A stretch of 64,000 bases of DNA. Source: Lachnospiraceae bacterium. GTDB lineage: Bacteria > Bacillota > Clostridia > Lachnospirales > Lachnospiraceae. The stretch spans positions 1-64,000 of the forward strand of contig JAJQHY010000081.1 of NCBI GenBank assembly GCA_021199495.1, given 5' to 3'. Within the stretch, counting starts at the first letter, position 1; each line of letters begins with the position of its first letter. The notes below the pieces were generated by a model, which did not search any database, was not told where the DNA came from, and saw only the letters and a list, made by a program, of their open reading frames with translations. This document shows, piece after piece, positions 9,134 through 17,732 of this stretch. A program made the position numbers and the translations under genes.

Positions 9134-9329
9134 AAAATATATAAACTGCTGAACGATTTTTGCGCGATGGAGATGAGACTATAGACAATCGTGGAGGTCT
9201 TACCCGAACACGATTGTCTTGTTCATAGGCTCATCGGAATGCTCTGCACAAGGCATAGGTTCGATTACGGAAATCGGAGATTTCCTATCTCACCTACGCG
9301 CAGCATGAGCGAAGCAGTTTATATATTTT
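9134..9329. repeat. Intergenic inverted-repeat element, copy E1
   Basis: This element fills most of the gene-free stretch 9002-9363. Perfect 17-bp terminal inverted repeats lie at 9134-9150 and 9313-9329 (outer sequence AAAATATATAAACTGCT). Inside are an 11-bp hairpin (9183-9193 with 9209-9219) and a hairpin core at 9253-9293. The reverse complement of that core matches 22260-22300 at 38 of 41 positions. No coding potential is apparent. It lies between two minus-strand genes. It could be a structured RNA, a MITE-like element or a transcription-coupled hairpin. Confidence 0.7.
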
Positions 9330-9363
9330 GTCACGAACCATATATGCATTATTATTTCGCGCA

Positions 9364-11109
9364 TCACACCTCTCTGATCCCTGAAATATCCGTCTTCGCC
9401 ACCATGGAATAGTTCGTATAATACACCACAAACCCCGGCTTTGCTCCGTTCGGCTTCTTCACATGCTTCTTCTGAATATAATCCACCTCCGCCTTTCCCT
9501 GCTCCCTGTTTTTACTGTAATACGCCGCGAGCCTCGCCGCTTCCTCAAAGGTAGCGTCCGGAAGAAACGTCTCTCCGTTCGTTTTCACCAGCACATGGGA
9601 GCCGGGGCAGCTTTTGGCGTGGAACCACCAGTCATTGCCCTGCGCCTCTTCAAAGGTCAGTTTATCGTTCTGGAGATTATTTTTCCCAACGTAGATGTCA
9701 TAGCCGTCGCTGCTGACATAGTGATAGGGTTTATTGACAATTTTGGGCTGCTTCTTAGACTGTGAGCTGCCCTTGCGGATATGCCCGGTCTGCTTTAACT
9801 CCTCGCGGATTTCCAGCAAATCTGCCTCGCTCCGTGCCAGGTCAAGGGCGGTCGAGACACTCTGCAGATACTCGATTTCCTCTTTTACCTGCGCGGTCTG
9901 CTCTGTCAGCGCCTCATAGGTTCGCTTTAATTTGGCATATTTCTCAAAATACCGCTTGGCGTTGTCCATCACCGGAATATCGGGTTTTAGCGGAACCGTA
10001 ATCTCTTCGTTGGTATAATAATTCAGCGCCTGAAAGCTTTTGCTCCTATCCGGAACGGAATAGCCATAGGTCGTGATCATTTCGCCGTAAATTCTGTATT
10101 TGTCCCGCTTTTCGGTGTCCTTCATCTGCGCCATTTGGAGGTCGTATTTTTTGACATTGCGCTCTAAGGCAGTCTGCACGATTTTGCGAAGGTCTGCGGA
10201 GCGCTGGCGGATGCGGGTGATAGTATTTTTCTCCGCGTAGTAGTCCGCGAGCATGGCGGAGATACTGTCGTATGATTTCTGCGTTTCCTTTGGAAAAAGC
10301 GAACATGGCAGGACAAAATATTCCGCCGGGATGCCGCCCTGATAGATGATGGCAGGAGAGAAGTGTCCCTGCTGAATCCGGGCTGTCATCTCCTGAAATC
10401 GATCTCTCAGGATACGCAGCTGGTTCGTTGACAGTGCGCTTGCGGGCAGGTCTGCGTCGATTCCGGCCTCATGGCAAAGCTCCTGCGCCATGATGGGGCT
10501 TAAGCCGGTATAGCTTTGATAGAGCGCTTTATAAACCGGCATGGGTTTTGTCATAAGAAGTTGATCGAAATTCTCACAGGCGTCCGCCGCCAGGGGATTT
10601 TTCTTTTCCTGCGTCATGGGAATGAAATATTCCCGGCCGGGCAAAACCTCCCGCACAGAGCTGACAGCACCGGAAATGTGTTTGATGCTGTCGATGATGG
10701 TATCATCGTCCTTTAAGAAAATAAGATTGCTGTGTTTGCCCATCAGCTCGATGACCAGTGTTTTGAAACACAGATCCCCCAGCTCGTCCAGGTGTTCAAT
10801 CCGGAAATGAATGATGCGCTCCAGGCCGGGCTGTGTGACGGACACAATCCGCCCATTCAGAATGTGCTTGCGCAGCAGCATGCAGAAATTCGGCGCTGTC
10901 ACGGGACCGGGCTTATTGAGGTCTGTCAGATAAACCAGGGGCAGGGAAGCGTTCGCTGACAGAAGCAGGCGGTACTGTCCCTGAAAGGTTTTGACAGTCA
11001 GCAACAGTTCGTCGGCCTCCGGCTGTGCGATTTTATTGATCCGGCCGCCTGTCAGGGTGTCGTTTAACTCCTTTGTCAGGCAGGCAATGGTGATTCCGTC
11101 AAATGCCAT
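9364..11109 (-). CDS. rqcH: RqcH/FbpA-type NFACT protein
   Basis: A 581-residue NEMF/Tae2/FbpA family protein. In Bacillus subtilis RqcH binds stalled 50S-peptidyl-tRNA complexes and recruits tRNA-Ala to add poly-alanine tails that mark the nascent chain for ClpXP. Features are NFACT-N from MAFDGITI, a helix-hairpin-helix region, a central coiled coil of about residues 340-450 rich in Lys and Glu, and a C-terminal NFACT-R domain with NDWWFHAK and PGSHV. The start at 11109 follows AAAGGAG. Relatives were earlier called fibronectin-binding proteins, but surface location is not suggested because no signal peptide is present. Confidence 0.92.
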   Translation of the reverse strand: MAFDGITIACLTKELNDTLTGGRINKIAQPEADELLLTVKTFQGQYRLLLSANASLPLVYLTDLNKPGPVTAPNFCMLLRKHILNGRIVSVTQPGLERIIHFRIEHLDELGDLCFKTLVIELMGKHSNLIFLKDDDTIIDSIKHISGAVSSVREVLPGREYFIPMTQEKKNPLAADACENFDQLLMTKPMPVYKALYQSYTGLSPIMAQELCHEAGIDADLPASALSTNQLRILRDRFQEMTARIQQGHFSPAIIYQGGIPAEYFVLPCSLFPKETQKSYDSISAMLADYYAEKNTITRIRQRSADLRKIVQTALERNVKKYDLQMAQMKDTEKRDKYRIYGEMITTYGYSVPDRSKSFQALNYYTNEEITVPLKPDIPVMDNAKRYFEKYAKLKRTYEALTEQTAQVKEEIEYLQSVSTALDLARSEADLLEIREELKQTGHIRKGSSQSKKQPKIVNKPYHYVSSDGYDIYVGKNNLQNDKLTFEEAQGNDWWFHAKSCPGSHVLVKTNGETFLPDATFEEAARLAAYYSKNREQGKAEVDYIQKKHVKKPNGAKPGFVVYYTNYSMVAKTDISGIREV

Positions 11110-11173
11110 ATGAGACTCCTTTATAAGTGATATTTTCGTCGGCGGATATGTCCGTTTTGAAAGATTGTTACTC

Positions 11174-11202
11174 ATCATAATACAAAAAAGGGGGAAAAAC
11201 AA
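11174..11202 (-). promoter_or_regulatory. Promoter for the RqcH gene
   Basis: Read on the minus strand: TTGTTT (11197-11202), 17 bp, TATGAT (11174-11179). It diverges from the + strand promoter 40 bp away. Confidence 0.5.
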
Positions 11203-11217
11203 TCATAATTCTTTTAC

Positions 11218-11246
11218 TTGACTCTGATTTGCGCCTTTGCTATACT
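11218..11246 (+). promoter_or_regulatory. Strong sigma-A promoter
   Basis: TTGACT (11218-11223), 17-bp spacer, TATACT (11241-11246). It drives the small membrane protein gene starting at 11281. Confidence 0.75.
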
Positions 11247-11280
11247 GGGATAAATTTTTTGGAAAGATAAGGGGAATGAC

Positions 11281-11751
11281 ATGCTTTCGGATTTTTTGTA
11301 CGCAATTGTGGAGCTGTTTGCAGAGGTACATAGTCAGATTCTGACGCTGAACGATGCCTATGAATATAATTTCAGTGATAAGGAGCTGCATTTTTTAGTG
11401 ATCGGCATCCTGGGGATGGCTTTGATTTTTGTAATTTATCCGCTCTTTAAAATGTTGGCCGCTACCGGTCATGTGATGGTGATCAGCTGGGTCTATGTCT
11501 TTACGCTGATCATTGTGGTGACCTTTGCCATTGAAATCGGCCAGCGGGTGACCGGTACGGGAACCATGGAATTCGCGGATATCATGTTCGGCGTGGTCGG
11601 TTTTCTGGTTATGTTTTTCATTTTCGCTCTGATCAGGGGAATCTATCATGGAATTCGTGAGCTGGTCCGCTATTGCATCAGCAGAAACAGGGAAGACAAT
11701 GAGGAAGATGCGGACACCGGGAATACGGAATACCAAAAAGACGCAGAATGA
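11281..11751 (+). CDS. Small membrane protein, possibly VanZ-like
   Basis: A 156-residue protein with three clear hydrophobic segments (about residues 38-58, 64-86 and 96-118) and a charged tail of Asp, Glu and Asn after residue 135. The block [12 protein letters not shown] followed by [10 protein letters not shown] resembles the EIxQ...DxxxNxxG signature of VanZ-type proteins, so it may be a distant member; that is an inference from a short motif. A strong promoter lies directly upstream, and ireB follows with its own promoter. Function unknown. Confidence 0.6.
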   Translation: MLSDFLYAIVELFAEVHSQILTLNDAYEYNFSDKELHFLVIGILGMALIFVIYPLFKMLAATGHVMVISWVYVFTLIIVVTFAIEIGQRVTGTGTMEFADIMFGVVGFLVMFFIFALIRGIYHGIRELVRYCISRNREDNEEDADTGNTEYQKDAE

Positions 11752-11804
11752 CAAATGCCGCATAGCGGTGTATCCGGGAATTTGCCTGCCCTGGCAGATT
11801 TTAG

Positions 11805-11833
11805 TTGAAATTTACCGGTGTTTGTCTTATAGT
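11805..11833 (+). promoter_or_regulatory. Promoter for ireB-murA
   Basis: TTGAAA (11805-11810), 17-bp spacer, TATAGT (11828-11833), about 55 bp before the ireB start. Confidence 0.65.
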
Positions 11834-11887
11834 GAACTGGAAATCAGCAGAACGGTGCTTTCAATATACACAGGAAAGGACGGCACT

Positions 11888-12136
11888 ATGGCAGATCTGG
11901 ATAATACACGTTATGTCAAAATTGATACAGAGCCCAGAATGGGAGCAGAGACGGTCTTATCGATGGTGTACGAGGCTCTTGTTGAGAAGGGCTATAATCC
12001 CATCAATCAGCTGGTGGGATACATTATGAGCGGCGACCCTACCTATATTACCAGCTATAAGGGCGCCCGCAGCATCATTACAAAGGTGGACCGGGAGGAT
12101 CTTCTGGAGGAGCTGCTGAATCATTACATGGGATAA
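11888..12136 (+). CDS. ireB: IreB family regulatory phosphoprotein
   Basis: An 82-residue protein of the UPF0297/YrzL family. In Enterococcus faecalis IreB is phosphorylated on N-terminal threonines by the PASTA kinase IreK and dampens cephalosporin resistance. Here Thr7 (DNTRYVKID) is near the N-terminus, and the conserved [19 protein letters not shown] block is intact. ATG 11888 follows AGGAAAGGA. In many Firmicutes ireB leads ruvX/yqgF. Here it precedes a murA-type gene by 17 bp, consistent with a cell-wall role. Confidence 0.93.
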   Translation: MADLDNTRYVKIDTEPRMGAETVLSMVYEALVEKGYNPINQLVGYIMSGDPTYITSYKGARSIITKVDREDLLEELLNHYMG

Positions 12137-12153
12137 AAGGATACTGAATATAT

Positions 12154-13428
12154 ATGAGAGAGATTATTTCTGTTCACGGTGGGCGCAGGCTTTCGGGAAC
12201 GGTAGCTGTCGACGGCTCCAAAAATTCCGCTCTGGCCTGTCTGGCGGCAGCATGTCTTGTAACGGATGGCGAACCGGTTGTGCTGGAGAATGTGCCGGCC
12301 ATCTCGGACGTGGCTGTGATGTGCGACATTATCCGTGAACTGGGAAAAGACGTCACTGTTTCAGACGGGAAAATATGTGTGAGCGGGGATTTTTTGAATT
12401 CTGACGTGCCAAAAGCCCTCGCAGGCAAAATCAGAGGCTCCATGTATTTCCTGGGTGTGCTGGCTGCGGCAGCGGGTGAGTTTCACTGCGGGTTTCCCGG
12501 CGGCGACCAGATCGGGGAGAGACCGATCGATATTCATCTGGCAGGACTTCAAAAAATGGGGGTTGACTGTGAGGTCTGCGACGGTATTGTGGAAGGAAAG
12601 GTTTCAGGCACACTGACAGGGTGCCGGATTTATCTGCGTTACCCGAGCGTCGGGGCTACCTGCAATATGATGCTGGCGGCTTCCAGAGCTGCAGGCAGAA
12701 CTGTCATTGAGAATGCGGCCAGAGAGCCGGAGATTGTGGATCTGGGGAACCTTCTGTCCGCAATGGGGGTCCGTGTGAGCGGCGCAGGTACGGACAGAAT
12801 CACTGTGACCGGCACGGAGAGTGTGCGGGGCGGTATTTCCTATGAGATTATCGCGGACCGGATTGAGGCAGGCATGTTTGCCATTGCAACCGCGATCTGC
12901 GGCGGCAGCGTGCGGCTTGACAACATCATTCCTTATCACAGTTTTCCTCTGATTTCCCTGCTTTGCGAATGCGGCGTTACGGTGGAGGAGGATGACAACA
13001 GTATAGTGGTCATCAGTGACGGCAGACTTCAGCCGTTTAAGGTGGAGATGATGCCATTTCCCGGAGTTGCCACGGACTTACAGCCCGCGGTAGCGGTCAT
13101 GGCTTCCTGTACGCAGGGCGGCATATCGACTATCACAGACCTTGTATTTCAGAACCGGTTTCAGTACATAGAGGAGCTGAAACATATGGGCGCCAGGATC
13201 GAGCATATGGGAAATAAACTGGAAATCCGCGGAGGCTTAAGACTCCATGGCTGCCGGATTCATGGCGGCGATATCCGGGCAGTTTCCGCATTGTTGCTGG
13301 CCGGGCTTTCGGCTGAAGGTGAGACGCAGATTGAGGGCGTGGAACATTTAAGACGCGGCTATCCGCAGATCGATGCAAAATTCCGCGAGCTGGGAGCGGA
13401 TGTGGCGATCCTGAAGCTCGCGGAATAA
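12154..13428 (+). CDS. murA: UDP-GlcNAc 1-carboxyvinyltransferase with Cys-to-Asp active site
   Basis: Adds enolpyruvate from PEP to UDP-GlcNAc, the first committed step of peptidoglycan synthesis, in the cytoplasm. At 424 residues it has the normal length. Lys23-Asn24 (GSKNSAL), Arg123 (IGERPIDIHL), the Asp of TDLQPA and Arg of RRGYPQID match essential MurA residues. The catalytic loop reads PGGDQIGERP: Asp118 stands where Escherichia coli MurA has Cys115, the fosfomycin target. Cys-to-Asp MurAs such as that of Mycobacterium tuberculosis are active and intrinsically fosfomycin resistant. It could be the main MurA or a second paralogue. It follows ireB by 17 bp. Confidence 0.92.
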   Translation: MREIISVHGGRRLSGTVAVDGSKNSALACLAAACLVTDGEPVVLENVPAISDVAVMCDIIRELGKDVTVSDGKICVSGDFLNSDVPKALAGKIRGSMYFLGVLAAAAGEFHCGFPGGDQIGERPIDIHLAGLQKMGVDCEVCDGIVEGKVSGTLTGCRIYLRYPSVGATCNMMLAASRAAGRTVIENAAREPEIVDLGNLLSAMGVRVSGAGTDRITVTGTESVRGGISYEIIADRIEAGMFAIATAICGGSVRLDNIIPYHSFPLISLLCECGVTVEEDDNSIVVISDGRLQPFKVEMMPFPGVATDLQPAVAVMASCTQGGISTITDLVFQNRFQYIEELKHMGARIEHMGNKLEIRGGLRLHGCRIHGGDIRAVSALLLAGLSAEGETQIEGVEHLRRGYPQIDAKFRELGADVAILKLAE

Positions 13429-13440
13429 GAGATAGAGTTG

Positions 13441-13466
13441 CAGGGAGCTGCGTCATAAGCTCCCTG
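13441..13466. terminator. Bidirectional terminator between murA and DUF4317 gene
   Basis: CAGGGAGCT (13441-13449) and AGCTCCCTG (13458-13466) form a 9-bp perfect stem followed by TTTC on the + strand, between convergent genes. Confidence 0.65.
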
Positions 13467-13498
13467 TTTCAGCAGACGTATTCGCACGGAGAACCGTT

Positions 13499-14647
13499 TT
13501 ATTCGGCTGACTCGGTCGGTTCTGCCTCCGGCAGAAGGCGGATTCCGTTGACTTCAATATCGGAGCTGACCTCGATCAGCAGGTAGACGCGCCCATCGAT
13601 GGAGGTGGTCTCCACCAGATCCGACCGTTCCGGATTTACCTTGATGACCACATCCGGCATTTTTACCTCAAAATTCCGGGAAGCAGTGAGATTGGACGCT
13701 ACAAGCTTTGTCCCGCTTCCGACTGTCTCATCATAGTGCTGTTCAAAGCTGCTAAGCTGCGGCTCCTTCAAACCGCTCTTTGCCAGCATGTTTGTCACCT
13801 CGCGCTTGTCTAATGACAGCGGCTCGGGGTCTTCTTTATGTTCCTCGATCATATCATAAAGCGTGTCGTGAATATTCTTCACAACAGTCAGCTCACCGTT
13901 ATCGCCAAGCGTTTCCTGCAGCATGGTCTGAAAAGCCTCCTTCTGCACGCCGGCGGTGATGGGCATGGTACAGCCCAACAGGTCATAGACAAAATCCTCG
14001 TATGCGTTTTCCGTGTCTTTTGTGTAATACAGGCAGCTGTGCAGGTCGGTGCTTCTGTCTGTGAAGGCCGGAAATAAAAAGGAATGGACAGGTGCGTCCA
14101 CGATCCAGTCGCAGATGCGGTCCATGAAGAGATTCTGCTTAGGCGCATAGGTCAGTCCTGGTTTGGAGAGTACCACCGGACACAGACAGCAGAAGAGAAA
14201 GTGGTAGACTTCGTCGGAGGCGTCGTCCATTTCCAGGTTGTCGCTGCTGCGTCCGGGGACATCATAGTTTGCGTCCGCCAGCAGAATCAGATAGTTCTGC
14301 GTGCAGGGATAGCTTTCGATGATTTTATCATAGAATTTTTCTAAAAGCTCTTCGTCCTGTAAATGACTGTCTCTTAAATCCAGCAGGAATTTCTGCGCTC
14401 CGTCCTTAAATTCGCTTTCCAGGGGAAAGGAAAGCGAAATCAGATTTTTACCGAGAGTGCCGGACAGTCCTTTTTTGAACAGCTGCAGATAGCGTGACGC
14501 TTCAGCTTCAGGCAGGATGCCGAAGATTTCGTTAAGTTCAGAGATTTTATTTTTTTCGCCGCCCACGTAGCAGGTCGCGATGCGGGAGACGGCGCAGTTT
14601 TTTTCATTGAAGAGTTTTTTGATTTCACTGAGTTCTGATTTATTCAT
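13499..14647 (-). CDS. DUF4317 domain protein
   Basis: A 382-residue protein recognised as DUF4317 by its opening MNKSELSEIKKLF, the CYVGGEKNK segment, and the C-terminal INPERSDLVET-like beta-rich tail (seen here as VNPERSDLVET). The family is common in Lachnospiraceae and has no assigned function. No signal peptide or membrane helix is seen, so it is probably cytoplasmic. CGGAGGT on the minus strand lies seven bases before the ATG. It is transcribed alone, divergent from a sugar isomerase gene. Confidence 0.8.
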   Translation of the reverse strand: MNKSELSEIKKLFNEKNCAVSRIATCYVGGEKNKISELNEIFGILPEAEASRYLQLFKKGLSGTLGKNLISLSFPLESEFKDGAQKFLLDLRDSHLQDEELLEKFYDKIIESYPCTQNYLILLADANYDVPGRSSDNLEMDDASDEVYHFLFCCLCPVVLSKPGLTYAPKQNLFMDRICDWIVDAPVHSFLFPAFTDRSTDLHSCLYYTKDTENAYEDFVYDLLGCTMPITAGVQKEAFQTMLQETLGDNGELTVVKNIHDTLYDMIEEHKEDPEPLSLDKREVTNMLAKSGLKEPQLSSFEQHYDETVGSGTKLVASNLTASRNFEVKMPDVVIKVNPERSDLVETTSIDGRVYLLIEVSSDIEVNGIRLLPEAEPTESAE

Positions 14648-14665
14648 GATGCTACCTCCGGCAAC

Positions 14666-14694
14666 AATTTAACACAATTTTCTCAATCTCTCAA
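14666..14694 (-). promoter_or_regulatory. Promoter for the DUF4317 gene
   Basis: On the minus strand TTGAGA (14689-14694), 17 bp, TAAATT (14666-14671), about 20 bp from the start codon. Confidence 0.5.
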
Positions 14695-14714
14695 GAAAAA
14701 TCGAATAATGCCGA

Positions 14715-14743
14715 TTGAAAATGGTTATGGTTTATAGTAAAAT
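14715..14743 (+). promoter_or_regulatory. Promoter for the isomerase family gene
   Basis: TTGAAA (14715-14720), 17 bp, TAAAAT (14738-14743). A second TATACT (14763-14768) lies closer to the gene but lacks a good -35. Confidence 0.5.
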
Positions 14744-14794
14744 CCAGATGTACAGAAACTTGTATACTTATAAATAACAGGGAGGATTTGCGAT

Positions 14795-16270
14795 ATGATA
14801 AACATTCCGAAGGTAAAGCTGGGAATCGTAGCGGTCAGCCGTGACTGTTTTCCCATGACGCTGTCGGAAAGACGCCGTAAAGCAGTGGTGGAGAGCTATC
14901 AGGCGCAGTACGGGGACATTTACGAGTGCCCGGTCTGCATCGAGAACGAGAAGGATATGCGCAGAGCGCTGGCTGATGTGCAGGATGCTGGGGTCAATGC
15001 GCTGGTGGTCTATCTGGGTAACTTCGGCCCGGAGTCAAGTGAGACGCTTCTGATCAAGGAGTTTAACGGGCCGGCCATGGCGGTTGCGGCTGCAGAAGAG
15101 ACCGGAGAGGATCTGATTGACGGCAGAGGCGATGCTTACTGCGGTATGCTGAATTTCAGCTATAATTTAAAGCTGCGCAATCTGAAGGCGTACATACCGG
15201 AATATCCGGTGGGGACCGCCGATGAGTGCGCACAGATGATTTCTGAATTTGTACCGATTGCCAGAGCCATCATCGGCCTTCATAACCTGAAACTGATTAC
15301 GTTCGGTCCCCGCCCGCAGGATTTTCTGGCCTGCAATGCGCCGATCAGGCAGCTTTACAATATAGGCGTGGAGATTCAGGAAAACTCCGAGCTGGATCTG
15401 TTTGAATCCTTCCATAAACATGCCGGAGATTCAAGAATTCCGGAAGTGGTTGCCGATATGGCGGCGGAGCTGGGAAACGGCAACAGGATTCCGGATGTGC
15501 TGGAGCAGCTGGCGCAGTACGAACTCACACTCCTTGACTGGGTGGAAGCCAATAAGGGCAGCCGTGACTGCGTGGCCATCGCCGGCAAGTGCTGGCCCGC
15601 CTTCCAGACACAGTTCCACTTTGTGCCCTGCTATGTCAACAGCCGTCTGACCGGCAGAGGCATTCCGGTGTCCTGCGAGGTGGATATCTACGGCGCGTTA
15701 AGCGAGTTCATCGGCACTGTCATCAGCGAAGATGCCGTTACATTGCTGGATATCAACAACTCTGTACCGGCCGACCTTTATGAGCAGGATATCAAGGGCA
15801 AATATCCCTATGCGATCAAGGACACCTTCATGGGCTTCCACTGCGGCAATACACCATCCTGCAAGCTGTCAAGCTGCAATATGAACTTCCAGCGCATTAT
15901 GGCCAGGTCTCTGGGCAAGGATGTGGCGAAGGGAACCCTGGAAGGAGATATTATTCCCGGCGATGTCACCATCTACCGCCTGCAGTCCACTGCTGACGCG
16001 AAGCTGCGCGCTTACATTGCGCAGGGTGAGGTGCTGCCGGTCGCGACCAGATCCTTCGGCGGCATTGGTATTTTCGCTGTTCCGGAAATGGGACGTTTCT
16101 ATCGCCACGTTCTGGTTGAGAAGAATTACCCACATCACGCAGCTGTCGCTTTCGGACATTATGGCAAGACCCTTTACGAAGTATTCAAATATCTCGGCGT
16201 GGACGTGTCTGAGATTGATTACAATCAGCCGAAGGGCGTGAGATACCCGACGGAGAATCCTTTCGCTTAA
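14795..16270 (+). CDS. L-fucose/L-arabinose isomerase family protein
   Basis: A 491-residue cytoplasmic protein resembling the aldose-ketose isomerases of the fucose/arabinose superfamily (FucI and AraA-like Rossmann N-terminus, C-terminal beta-barrel). Visible blocks are GIVAVSRDCFP at the N-terminus, NALVVYLGNFGPE, and FVPCYVNSRLTGRGIPVSCEVD followed by MGFHCGNTP (shown in parts: FVPCYVNS, GIPVSCEVD, FMGFHCGNTP). Glu and His residues in the last two are likely metal ligands. GGGAGG precedes the ATG by eight bases. No sugar kinase, aldolase or transporter is adjacent, so the real substrate is open. Confidence 0.8.
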   Translation: MINIPKVKLGIVAVSRDCFPMTLSERRRKAVVESYQAQYGDIYECPVCIENEKDMRRALADVQDAGVNALVVYLGNFGPESSETLLIKEFNGPAMAVAAAEETGEDLIDGRGDAYCGMLNFSYNLKLRNLKAYIPEYPVGTADECAQMISEFVPIARAIIGLHNLKLITFGPRPQDFLACNAPIRQLYNIGVEIQENSELDLFESFHKHAGDSRIPEVVADMAAELGNGNRIPDVLEQLAQYELTLLDWVEANKGSRDCVAIAGKCWPAFQTQFHFVPCYVNSRLTGRGIPVSCEVDIYGALSEFIGTVISEDAVTLLDINNSVPADLYEQDIKGKYPYAIKDTFMGFHCGNTPSCKLSSCNMNFQRIMARSLGKDVAKGTLEGDIIPGDVTIYRLQSTADAKLRAYIAQGEVLPVATRSFGGIGIFAVPEMGRFYRHVLVEKNYPHHAAVAFGHYGKTLYEVFKYLGVDVSEIDYNQPKGVRYPTENPFA

Positions 16271-16298
16271 GAAAATGACGGCTGAGCTTTGGGGGCAT

Positions 16299-16318
16299 TT
16301 TCACCTGGCCAGGTGAGT
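16299..16318 (+). other. Short palindrome after the isomerase gene
   Basis: TCACCTGGCCAGGTGA is a perfect 16-bp palindrome flanked by T-rich DNA on both sides. It may be a weak terminator or a protein-binding site. Confidence 0.3.
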
Positions 16319-16334
16319 TTTGAAAAGAAAGACC

Positions 16335-16362
16335 TTGAAAAAACACAAATATGTGGTATCAT
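16335..16362 (+). promoter_or_regulatory. Promoter for the SurA/PrsA-like gene
   Basis: TTGAAA (16335-16340), 16 bp, TATCAT (16357-16362). The resulting leader of about 145 nt contains a hairpin with arms GGCTCATG and CATGAGCC (about 16379-16406). Confidence 0.5.
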
Positions 16363-16512
16363 ATGAAAAGTGGCATTCTGGCTCATGGCTGGCGTCAGTC
16401 ATGAGCCGGAACACTGTCCGGCGGTCATTTCTGCTGTAAAACTGCTGGCGGCCGGTTTTAAAATTCTGCGGGCGGATCCGGATAAGCCGAACGCGTGAAA
16501 GAGGTTCATCTG

Positions 16513-17682
16513 ATGAAAAAGAAAGAAAAAAACGTGTCTGAAGCGGCACAGGAGAAAAAGATCGTTACCAGATACGACCGGAAAATGGAAGAGCGGAAAA
16601 AGGCTGAGGAGAAGGAAAAACGTGATGAAAAGCGTTTTCGGATCGGCTGCGTGGTCGTCGCGGTTCTCGTTGTTGTATTTCTGGCTTACAGTGTGATCAG
16701 TCCCATTGTAAAAAGAAACACTGCGTTGAACGCTGTGTATATTACGGTCGGTGATTATGAGCTGACACAGCAGGAGTTTGATGTATACACATATTCCATG
16801 TACAGTGACTGGCTTGATTATTACGGCTCCTATGCGTCTTTGTTCGGACTGGACACCAGTACAGACATAGCCAATCAGACATACTCGGATGACATGACCT
16901 GGAAGGATTATTTTGAATCCGAGGCTGCAGAGGTACTGCTTGAGTACGTTGCATTGACTGATGCGGCACAGGAGGCCGGTTTTGCGTATGATACGGATGA
17001 GGATTATGAAGCCTTTCTGGAGTCTCTTGAGGAAGCTGCTGAGGAAGAAGGTATCACCGTTTCGGCGTATTATAAGGAGGCTTATGGCCAGTACGCGACA
17101 GCGGAAGTGGTGGAAGCGCAATATCGCTTCAGCCTCTATGCGTCTGCCTACTATGATGAGCTTTATGCCGGTATCGAGGTTTCTGACGCGGAAATCGTAG
17201 AGGAGTATCAGGCAGATCCTTCCGCTTATGATTATGTGGATTATCGCGTGTTTACTCTTTCTGCGGAATATGAGGAGGATGCCGATGAGGCTGCCATTAC
17301 GGCGGCCATGGAGGAGGCAAAGGCACTGGTGGATGAATTTGCCGGACGTCTTGCTGACGGCGAGGACTTTAACGAGCTGTGCCTGGAATACTGTGCTGAG
17401 GATGACGAATCGTCCTATGAGGATGACGGCTCCCTGCTGGAGGGCGTCCGTTACAGCAGTGCTTCTTCGGATTACGCAGACTGGCTCTTTGACGGCAGCC
17501 GGAAAGAGGGTGATTCGGAGATTTTTGAGGACGGGGAAAGCTATTATTATACCATAGTCATGTTTGTTGACAGATATTACGATACAGAGATCAATGACGA
17601 AATCTACAGTAATATCTTTGACGAAAAACTGGATGCTCTGATGGAAGAGCTGACTGCGGATTACAGCTATATCTTCTCCTGA
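16513..17682 (+). CDS. Membrane-anchored SurA/PrsA-like chaperone
   Basis: A 389-residue protein with a strongly basic and acidic coiled-coil-like N-terminus (about residues 1-40), one membrane helix (about 46-66, GCVVVAVLVVVFLAYSVI) and a long, very acidic extracytoplasmic part. The layout of a SurA-N-like helical domain (VGDYELTQQEFDVY onward) and a later parvulin-like segment suggests a peptidyl-prolyl isomerase or foldase. The parvulin catalytic residues are not obvious, so chaperone activity without catalysis is possible. ATG 16513, with AAGAGG upstream, is preferred to GTG 16495. The gene is followed after 50 bp by cls, perhaps cotranscribed. Confidence 0.65.
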   Translation: MKKKEKNVSEAAQEKKIVTRYDRKMEERKKAEEKEKRDEKRFRIGCVVVAVLVVVFLAYSVISPIVKRNTALNAVYITVGDYELTQQEFDVYTYSMYSDWLDYYGSYASLFGLDTSTDIANQTYSDDMTWKDYFESEAAEVLLEYVALTDAAQEAGFAYDTDEDYEAFLESLEEAAEEEGITVSAYYKEAYGQYATAEVVEAQYRFSLYASAYYDELYAGIEVSDAEIVEEYQADPSAYDYVDYRVFTLSAEYEEDADEAAITAAMEEAKALVDEFAGRLADGEDFNELCLEYCAEDDESSYEDDGSLLEGVRYSSASSDYADWLFDGSRKEGDSEIFEDGESYYYTIVMFVDRYYDTEINDEIYSNIFDEKLDALMEELTADYSYIFS

Positions 17683-17732
17683 AATCCTGAATATGCTTGC
17701 AGGCAGTATGGAATGCGCAGGAGGAAAATGCG

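Noticed and set aside
9253..9275. tRNA-like T-arm (GTTCGATTAC) in the repeat core
   Set aside because: The similarity covers only the T-loop. No acceptor stem, D-arm or anticodon arm can be built around it in either copy.
13838..14344. Reading frames on the + strand within the DUF4317 gene
   Set aside because: They are shadows of the minus-strand gene: no ribosome binding site, no recognisable protein, and the opposite frame encodes a conserved family.
16271..16494. Additional copy of the dispersed intergenic repeat
   Set aside because: The GGCTCATG/CATGAGCC hairpin is present, but neither the 41-nt core nor the AGCAGCGTATTTTGC motif occurs.
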